Assembly: GCA_947568835.1 (NCBI GenBank)
Contig: OX387603.1
Coordinates: 15,400,651 to 15,464,650, forward strand
DNA: 64,000 bases
Direction of reading: 5' to 3'
Source of the DNA: Protonemura montana
Taxonomy: Eukaryota > Arthropoda > Insecta > Plecoptera > Nemouridae
Both the position numbers and the translations under genes were made by a program. A model generated the notes under the pieces. That model searched no databases. It was not told the origin of the DNA and saw only the letters and a list, made by a program, of their open reading frames with translations. Of the stretch, positions 56,219 to 64,000 are shown piece after piece; the first letter of the stretch is position 1, and each line of letters opens with the position of its first letter.

Positions 56219-59200
56219 ATGGTGAACCATATGATGAGATACGTTTTTGTAACAATAGTTGTCCTAATGGCTGCTGGAAGAACGTCTACACTGACAACGT
56301 TTGGCAATAACAACAAGAATACGGAGCCGCCCAAAACTCAGCCACCTCAAATAAGTGAGTAAAGTGTCTTGAGTTTCTTGGTTTCGTAGGACCAGAAGGA
56401 TAGACACTTTTAATATTAGCAGATGTTTCAAATTTTATGTCACGGGGAATTTTCCGAAATATTTTTCTTTGATTTCATTCATATCCATCGAGGACTATTC
56501 ATATTGAAAAGAAAAAGTGTGAAAAAGATTATCATTTACTTACAGTGAAAATAGTGTTATCCCAAATTTGAAAAGTGGTCGGAATTGTTAACGGTCTAGA
56601 AAGTATGTCAAAGCAAATAAGCAAAGTGTTTTCCCGCAACTGCGTGAAACAAAGTTATTATATTTGAGATTTACAGATTAGATTATCTACACCGAATACA
56701 CCAAATTTTCTCTTGGTAAATCTTAGATAAAAAAAAAATTATCGCAGGTCATAAAAGTAGTTTTTTTTACTGGGCACATGTACCAATCGTATCGACCAAT
56801 CGTATCGCAATCTTCAGGGTATAAATCAAAGTGTGGGGAATTAAAAACGATTTGCTTGTGCAGTAATAAAAATAGTTGTGTCACGATTTTTTTTTCTACC
56901 CAGTTGGTAATGACATAATTTGCGTTTATTGTGACTTAGATTAAGATGTTTAGAAAGACGTGACCATGGCAATCATAGAGAAAGAAAAACAAAATGAAAC
57001 GTTTCAGCTTACATACTATTTGTGCATTTCTTGAGCATTTTTATGGTTCTTCATTATTCTTTTTCTTTAGTTGATAAGTTTGAAATGGTGCTGTGACAAG
57101 CCCTTAGACACAATTTTGAGTTTTTTTAAACATTTCAAATTTGAAATCTAATAACGTTTCTTCAATGACGTTTCTCTAGATAAACGTTATACTCACGATC
57201 TCATCAGTGAAATTACCTAATTCGACAGAATTATCTCTAATGTAACCAAGAAATCTAATAGGAAGAAATCAGATAACGGGAATGTCTTGAAGCATTGAAA
57301 CGCATTGTAAGCAAATAACGAAAGTGAATCAAACCCTTACGGTGTCGTTTTACCTAATGAAATAATAATGCCACGGATGTTCTGCATCGAGGAAAGGCAA
57401 AAGTGAAATTGAGAAATCCTTTGATAAGAACTCATGGTCATTAGGCTCAAAGGTCTTTTCGTTAAGATGCAGGGACAACTATTCAGCTTCAAAGTTTGTC
57501 AAAAGCATGATCTTTGTGTCGAGTTTCAAAAAAAGAAATTTGCGTTTTCATGAAACTCAAAATTAGATCGTTGGTTCCCTCAAATAAGAATTTATTTCAG
57601 TGTAACAAAAGGCAGCTGATTGATTATTGGGGCTTAACGATGCACTGATTTGACATCTGGCCATGTGACACTGGTCCACCGGCGTCGGAAAATGAGTAGA
57701 TGATGATAAAGATTATGATGAACCTAACCTAGCCTAAAAGAGAGGTGGAGGAACCTGGTTACGGCATTTAGCCAACTCCTGCCGAAGGGTCTAAAGGGGC
57801 CCTTGGACAAAATAACTCAAAAACAGTTTTGAGTGCATACTATAAGAAATCTCATAAAAAGACTGCTTATAGGTTGTACTGATTATTGGGCTTACTCGGC
57901 TTATTTAGCTATTGCCCAAAAGCTGCCAAACTTTAACAAGGTTACTTTAAGGTAGGTCCAGAACATGAAGGTATGTCAACCATGGCCATTTGTATGATAC
58001 CTACTATTTAGTCCCTCTTACAGAACTGTTAATTTTTCAACACGTTTCTGTAAATCAAATCAAAACAAATCAAATCAAACTAAAATCAATGAAACCAATA
58101 ATGAAATTAATTCACAAGCTTGTGGAAAGTCTTTTGGTGCTCATTAGTATAAGCATTTATTGATCTTATAAGTATAGTCCGAGAACCAGTGTTAATGTTA
58201 AACTTTCTACTGAGCAAGCGAGCCGGTAACATGCCGGCAACATACCACTACAACTAACAATTACGTCTCAAATATGTATACCTGTACTTCAATAGTCGAG
58301 GTTAGCATTACTAAAGATTAATTGAGCGTAAACCAAGCTCAAATGCGAGTTATCTGTGGCAAATAACAACATGAAATCTTAATACTCGAAAAGACGGTGT
58401 CTCCGTGCCTAGAAGCACCCTCCATTCTTGTCTGTTTGTTTGCTTTGTCCCGTATGTTTTTCTAAGTGACCGGCTAAAATTGTTGACTCCACGACTGCCC
58501 ACAGGGCTCATTATATACGAGGACTTAGGTTTTTTACATCTCTATTTTACCTGTAAACTAAACTGAGTATTTAATACCAATTAAATACCAATACCAAGAC
58601 CAAAAAAGAATGAATGCCATTATTAAGATACATATATACATTTTATTCATAATCATATAACTTACATGTACATATAAAAAAACATTGTAAGTATTTTACC
58701 AGTATTGTATGTATTAATGACTTCGTTGTCCATGCAGTTCGGGGGCGTGAGTGTAACCAGACCGTACCAGACTGCACGAAATTGGCCCACACTGTCTGCA
58801 TGCACGACTCCCGCGATCGAAAATTAAGGTGCCTCTGTGTCAACAAATCGGCGCCTGTCAACGGCGCGTGTCCAAGATATCCAAGAGGTGAGTTCAGACG
58901 CCACGCATAATCAAGGAGTCGACATTGTGGACTCTGACTCTCTGAAGATGAATCAGAGGCTAGCGTGATGAAAAGTTTGAAATTTTTAGACAATTTTTAG
59001 TCGATGGATCCTCCTCTGCTAACACGTCATTATTTAACTTTTAATTTTAGCACTTTTAAACAACTCTGGTTTTTCTGATTTCGTTTAATGCTAAAAAATG
59101 TATGGAACGAAGTTGGGAAAATTAACAAATCTGGCATTCTTGCTTTCCAATCGAATGTTCGGAGCTATCACAGACTTCAGATTCGCAGGGTGGGATAAGA

Positions 59201-62200
59201 GTTGCTTTGGTAATTCTGTCTCTAAACATGCATTCATTTCTCTTAGACATATCTTATTTCGAACGTCTAAAATCAAGAAACGTAACTATGTTTAAGATTC
59301 GGCATTGACCATGCATTGCATGAAAATTGAGGTGTCAACTAGACTGAAAATTATATAGAAAGATAAAATGATGCGTTGTATAAAGCTAAGTGTCTTTCTT
59401 AGTCAAAACGAAGAAACCTTCAAGTTAAGAAACCAATATCATTTACGCCTTCTACCTTAGAGAAAGGAAAACTTATTTCACTCTCTAAGCTTCTCCTTTT
59501 CCATACCATCACTTAGTGGTTCATCGTGCTGCATTGTTTCAATTGAAAGATTTTAATAAGTTTCCCCCTAGATCTAGTTGCAACCTACCACTCGCAAGTA
59601 AAATTAGCACCGATGAGAAGTCAGTAAACTCGAAACATCCCAGTCGTGGACGTCGGTAAACTCTTTCAAAATCTTGATTTATGTTTACATAACTTCAAAA
59701 CACGTGTTCCAACTCCGCACCCTTCCGAATTGTGGTAGGCTGTTTCGATTCCGATTCCGATTTCAATTTCTACCACGCAACCGACTTTGAGTCGTTACAT
59801 CTGTACCCAGTTCCGGTTAGCAATGTTCCTCCCGCTATCACGCGGCAAATCATTGGGGACACGGCATACACTGATTACCAAGAGCACTGTTATTGATAGG
59901 GACACTTGCGGGAAGGGAGACGGATCGCTTTGTATATACCTCAACATATTTTGGGCTGGACTGAAAAGTACGGACAAAACTCGTTACATGGTTACTTTCA
60001 GTTTTAACGAAGCCGCGTTACTAAAAATTCCCGCCTAAAATATGTTCAATCCAAAACCAGTCGAGCCCATGCGAGAGATTGATTGATTTGTGGTGTTTAA
60101 CGACGCACTGTTTTGACATCTAGCCATGTGGCACTGGTCTAATGGCGTCGATGAATGAGTGGATGATGAACAGGATGATAAATCCAATCTAGCCTAGAAG
60201 GGAGGAGGAGAAACCCAATGCCGGCACGTAGCCTACTCCTGTCGAATAGCACCAAGGGGACCACCGGCTTATCATCCCTTTCGAAGGACGGTACAACTCG
60301 AACAGCAGGATTCCTCCACAAATCCATGCTGTCGAGAGGTTAATAAGCAAGGCGAATGAAGTTGCTTTACTAACTTTCATCCCTCCAGTCTCTCTCCCGT
60401 ACAGAGCTGGTCATGTGAATGATGGTCACCCATCTAATACCTGACTCAGCGCAGTGCAGCACAAGAACTGCCCGCCTTCATTGCTACCCAATCATCAATT
60501 GAAATTGTATTTACGGTTTCGTAGAAACGTATTAGGAAAAAAAGTATTATACACCAGATTGTCGAAAATTTTAATTATAATCAAATGTTTACGTACGGAT
60601 GGCTAAAAATATTGCAGTCATTTTTTTAAAATGTCTTAGCATGATCCGAGAACAGGCGACAACGTACCCAGTGACCTTGGCGAAAGTACTGCCCGATCGA
60701 ATGAATGCCAATTAAATATAACAATTCGATTTCTAGAAGCGATTAAATTAAAAATATACACACTCAGTCAACAGTTCCCTATAATGTCAAAGACATGCCT
60801 AAATAACAATGATTGTAAAAATTGTAGAACATGAACGAGACCCCATATTTCTTACTATTATTACTATGGTAAACCATGTTTATGAACCATTATTTCCCCC
60901 TATTCAGAAATTTGTAATTAATGACAGTCAACATCAATCAAGCAACACCCTAAGTACACATAAGCAAAAAGTGGCTAAGTCATTAAACATTTATAGAGCA
61001 ATGCCCTGCTAGCCGAAATTTGTTTGGGTTCTAGGATTGTTGATTTAGCTATTGACGGTTGATCTTGGAGTGTTAACTGCTGCTCTGAAAATCATTTAGT
61101 GAGCTAAGAAGGGGTGGGCGAGCTTAGGGGTGCCCCACCCGCCTCCGATAAAATCGAAAGTGCTCATCGTTATGCCTTTAAACTAAGCCAAAAATCGACA
61201 AATGAAGCCTAATAAATATAATTATTTTTAGCAAGATCTGTGATCTCAAAAACCAATAATAACTACTTTGTTGTTAATTGCATGAATCATATGAATCATA
61301 ATATACAATCATATCAGATAAATATTGCAATCGTTACCAATAGTAAAGCAGTGAAAATGGGGGAAGCATGGGGGGATTGACGCTTGCTGTTCCCTCTTTC
61401 TAAAATTTACCCCACTAGCGCAAAAACTAATGTCCATACGAAATTAATTGAGGTTGATGTTGCAGCGTTGGGATCTGCCTGCAACGCCGACAAGGAATGC
61501 ATAGAAATGGCGCATTGCTCGACGCAAACCAACTCTAGCTCGTCAGCGAAAACTTGCATGTGCAAGGAAAGCTTTTACGAGGAAGACCACATGTGCAACG
61601 GTAAGTTCTTGAAGAATATAAGGGAGATCTTAACAATGGTTTTTATGATAATTTGAGAAATATGACTATAGCATGGCACACATGTTCTTGGCAGTTTTGT
61701 AAAGTATCGGAAATTGAAAAACTAACTTGACCCTACCTGCCTAGAAAGAAGACAAAATTGAAGAAATTTTATAGACACATTTTTATTTTCGGTTATTTCT
61801 CTGAATCATGACGCTGTTATGATAAGTAAATCATAAAGCGAAAATAGTCTGTGCATTTCCGGTAAAAAAATAGAGATGCTCGAAATTCTATAGACCTGTT
61901 CTACATTTTGTGAATAAATAGAGGTGCATTCAACTGAGGTACAGGTTCAACTGAGTGCAATATGTACAGCAGTATCATCGGTAGTATCAACTGGCAGTTC
62001 CGAGTTTGGGATAGAAATCTCGCCATGATCTAGTTGGTATTTCCGAGTTTTTCATACAGTTTCCATCGCCGAAAAGGCAAAAACGTAGCTTAGGGGTTTT
62101 AATCTTTAGCAAGTTCTGAAATATCCAGTCAAATAGGGTTGAAATTTCAGCCCGAAATATCAAAATTTGTCTCCGCATCTTCATAAGGACGGAAATACGC

Positions 62201-63099
62201 TCTTTTTATTTAATAGCGTAGCTGCAAACTCATATCGATTTACTTCCGACGCGGTTATGTCAATGCAGGGATAGAAAGAACGAACCCGTGACTTGCCTTT
62301 GGGTTTCATTGTAGTCATTATTAGAGTTTACGGCATTGCTCAATCGATCTTGCAATAGCAACAGCTTGGCGTGAGCGAGTCATTACAAGAATTAGATTAT
62401 CAGATTACTTTGGATAGACACGTCGGCAAATCAAACGATCGAATGTTGAAAGGAGTGTTGACGAGGAGATTTTTTTCTCCTGAAATGATTTGCAACATTT
62501 ATTGCCCGAATGGGTTTTTTGAACTGAGGTAGTTATATAAGACAAATAATGAGGAATGATACGAAGATTCGGAGCAGCCCCAAATTTAAATAAAAACTGT
62601 ATTATCACGGAAATGTTTCATGCACTGAAAAAGAATGAGAGACAGACACACCTCCCGAGAAATAACCAATGTTTTCACTGTAATTGTGCCGGAATACATA
62701 TGACTTTCAGTAACGCCATGCTAATTCGAAGCATTGTTTTTGGTACCTACCCACATAGCTACCTATAGTAAGCCATTGTTATCTTCAGACTGGCTGGCAA
62801 GACAGCCGTGAAGTTAGTTGTTTATAGTTGAGTTATTAGTAAACACTCAAAAGTGTAACTGAACTTCCTTGTGAAAGTAAGTGTGGGGACTCGCTGACTC
62901 TCAGTGATTAAATAAGAAGCATGAAGAGTTACATTTAAATTGAAGGAAAAGGGTAATGTGCTTAGATCAATCAACACTGTGAACTAAATGGCATGTGCTC
63001 GTTGCAGCTGGATTCCTTTCGAGTACGCTGTCCATTATGTCACTTATGTTCGCCGTCTCGACTCTCTGTCTGGCTAGCAAGTCAGATTCAACATTTTAG
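56219..63099 (+). CDS. Secreted protein with two EB-like six-cysteine modules, copy D
   Basis: Exons 56219-56354, 58738-58887, 61466-61600, 63008-63099; 170 residues; phase-1 introns. The start is the ATG aligned with those of A and B. The signal core is VTIVVLMAA, followed by an Asn/Thr/Pro/Gln-rich linker (to about residue 45). Module 1 has one extra residue between the first two cysteines (C-x6-C) and begins RECNQTVPDC, of the same type as the dead exon in A, while its second half matches A. Module 2 is close to those of A and B, with the N-S-S sequon. The tail is hydrophobic (IMSLMFAVSTLCLA). Introns are 2.4, 2.6 and 1.4 kb, with SINEs in introns 1 and 2. Confidence 0.85.
57618..57800 (-). 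mobile_element. 5S-derived SINE, 3' half only, intron 1 of EB gene D
   Basis: In minus orientation it starts with tail GGGGCTTAACGATGCACTGA, then GTGACACTGGTCCACCGGCG and AACCTAACCTAGCCTAAAAG. Similarity ends after GCCAACTCCTGCCGAAGGGT, before the GGACGGTACAA block. Confidence 0.82.
59540..59990 (+). repeat. Intron-2 segment of D shared with B
   Basis: High identity to the inverted 33930-34400 segment. An 83-codon frame starting with TTG is open in both copies, and a 60-codon frame is open on the opposite strand of both. I take these as chance frames in a recent duplicate. Confidence 0.8.
60082..60460 (-). mobile_element. 5S-derived SINE in intron 2 of EB gene D
   Basis: In minus orientation the tail is GTGGTGTTTAACGACGCACT. 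Then come GCCGGCACGTAGCCTACTCC, GGACGGTACAACTCGAACAG, CATGCTGTCGAGAGGTTAAT and the promoter-proximal part of the 5S head (GGTCACCCATCTAATACCTG, ACTCAGCGCAGTGC). It is one of the least diverged copies and close to the exon-3 insertion at 15457. Confidence 0.92.
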
Positions 63100-63285
63100 A
63101 CGACAATTGGGCCAGAAGCGGCCATCAGTGCAGATTCAGTGTTTGGAGTCAATGTTGAATAGAAGTTCATGTGAAAATCGTTTCAGTCAGTCAAAACCCT
63201 TCAGTGCAATTGGATGTTCAAAATATTATGTGTAAAAAATTAAATAATAGCGTTACATCTCTACTTTTCAAGTGTGATTACAGTC

Positions 63286-63291
63286 AATAAA
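63286..63291 (+). terminator. Candidate polyadenylation signal of EB gene D
   Basis: AATAAA about 190 bases after the stop, within CAGTCAATAAATAAAACCCT, aligned with the signal of gene A. Confidence 0.6.
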
Positions 63292-64000
63292 TAAAACCCT
63301 GCTTAAAATAAAAAGAACTTCATCGTCATTGTTAATAATGAACATAAATAAATTGCCAATCTTGTCGTTCGCATCACACTCATTTATGGGTAAATTTTCA
63401 ATAAACATAATGTATAAAATAAACATAATGTATACTATTTTTATTTGAATTTAACATCTCTCGTTAAAATGTAAATAATGATGAATGCTACTTGAATCTC
63501 GTATTTGTAATGCTTTGAGAAACAAAACAATTGTTTTTTAATTAACGGATTTTTCATGTTGTAGAATGTAATAAATAAATAAATAGCAATAAAGCACGCA
63601 CAGAAAAGTTATACTGTCTGTGTCTAATTTAGTCTTATTGTCTCTAATTTATTAATGGAGAAGACCCTTTTTGCTAAAAAAGTAGGTTCCTATTTCACTT
63701 CAAGTTTACCTATTTGATATTTAAGAAACCCACGGAAGTACTCTTGAATTAAATCAAGGACTGTTATGTGTTGAGACTGATTTGAGAGGGGCACTGTTCT
63801 TCCCCAAACTCGTTTCAATTATTTTCATTTTTACACTAAAAAAAATAGTTTGTACCATTTTCAATTGAGTTTTCCCTGTGAAATTTTGGTTAAAATACTT
63901 TCCCACACTTATTTTAATCACGTGACAAGAGAAAATCTAATACGACTTTTCCATAAGAATCTGGGGTTAAGACCCTACATAATTAAAATACCAAGTAAAG
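63292..64000. other. 3' flank of EB unit D, no gene
   Basis: Contains CACACTCATTTATGGGTAAA and ACGGATTTTTCATGTTGTAG as in the other units, then unremarkable AT-rich sequence to the window end. Confidence 0.55.

Noticed and set aside
1..64000. CRISPR arrays, operons, bacterial promoters
   Set aside because: No spaced direct-repeat arrays are present, and the intron-rich genes show a eukaryotic genome.
1..64000. Integrated virus or retrovirus-like coding sequence
   Set aside because: No frame resembling reverse transcriptase, integrase, capsid or polymerase was found. The repeats are non-coding SINEs and small inverted-repeat elements.

Overview
The window looks like nuclear DNA of an invertebrate animal, most likely an arthropod. 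It is AT-rich and intron-rich, with GT-AG splice sites, dense short interspersed repeats and no bacterial-style operons. Two gene families support this. One is a pair of divergent ionotropic receptors (IRs, the protostome chemosensory branch of ionotropic glutamate receptors). The other is a cluster of small secreted proteins with EB-like six-cysteine modules. I cannot name the species. All gene models rest on manual splice-site reading and paralogue comparison.

Layout. Positions 1-9267 hold no recognisable gene. They contain two old 5S-derived SINEs, homopolymer runs and a possible element with 26-bp inverted ends. Positions 9268-13674 and 14596-18850 (+) are two tandem nine-exon IR paralogues with the same intron positions and phases and nearly the same exon lengths. 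The upstream copy has a reading frame through all exons but lacks a GT donor at one junction. The downstream copy carries a 5S-derived SINE in coding exon 3, flanked by a perfect 11-bp target duplication, so its coding sequence is broken in this haplotype.

From about 20.6 kb to the end, the window is a segmentally duplicated array of one gene type. There are four four-exon copies with open reading frames: A (22189-25686, +), B (38290-32709, -), C (40646-46159, +) and D (56219-63099, +). A gene-less remnant lies at about 50.6-51.6 kb. Each gene has a signal-peptide exon, one exon per six-cysteine module and a short hydrophobic C-terminal exon. All internal introns are phase 1. The signal peptide, second module and tail are strongly conserved. 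The Pro/Thr/Asn-rich linker differs in every copy, and copy D has a mosaic module-1 exon. A tRNA-like sequence lies upstream of A, B and C, and a short GC-rich motif lies upstream of all four.

The main repeat family is a SINE whose 5' head resembles 5S rRNA and whose tail is (AAT)n-like. At least eleven copies or fragments are visible, several inside introns and one inside an exon. The spaces between duplicated units hold further repeats, some direct and some inverted. The IR genes are probably sensory receptor subunits, one currently disrupted. The EB-like genes probably make secreted or surface-attached cysteine-rich proteins of unknown function. The sequence does not link the two families functionally.
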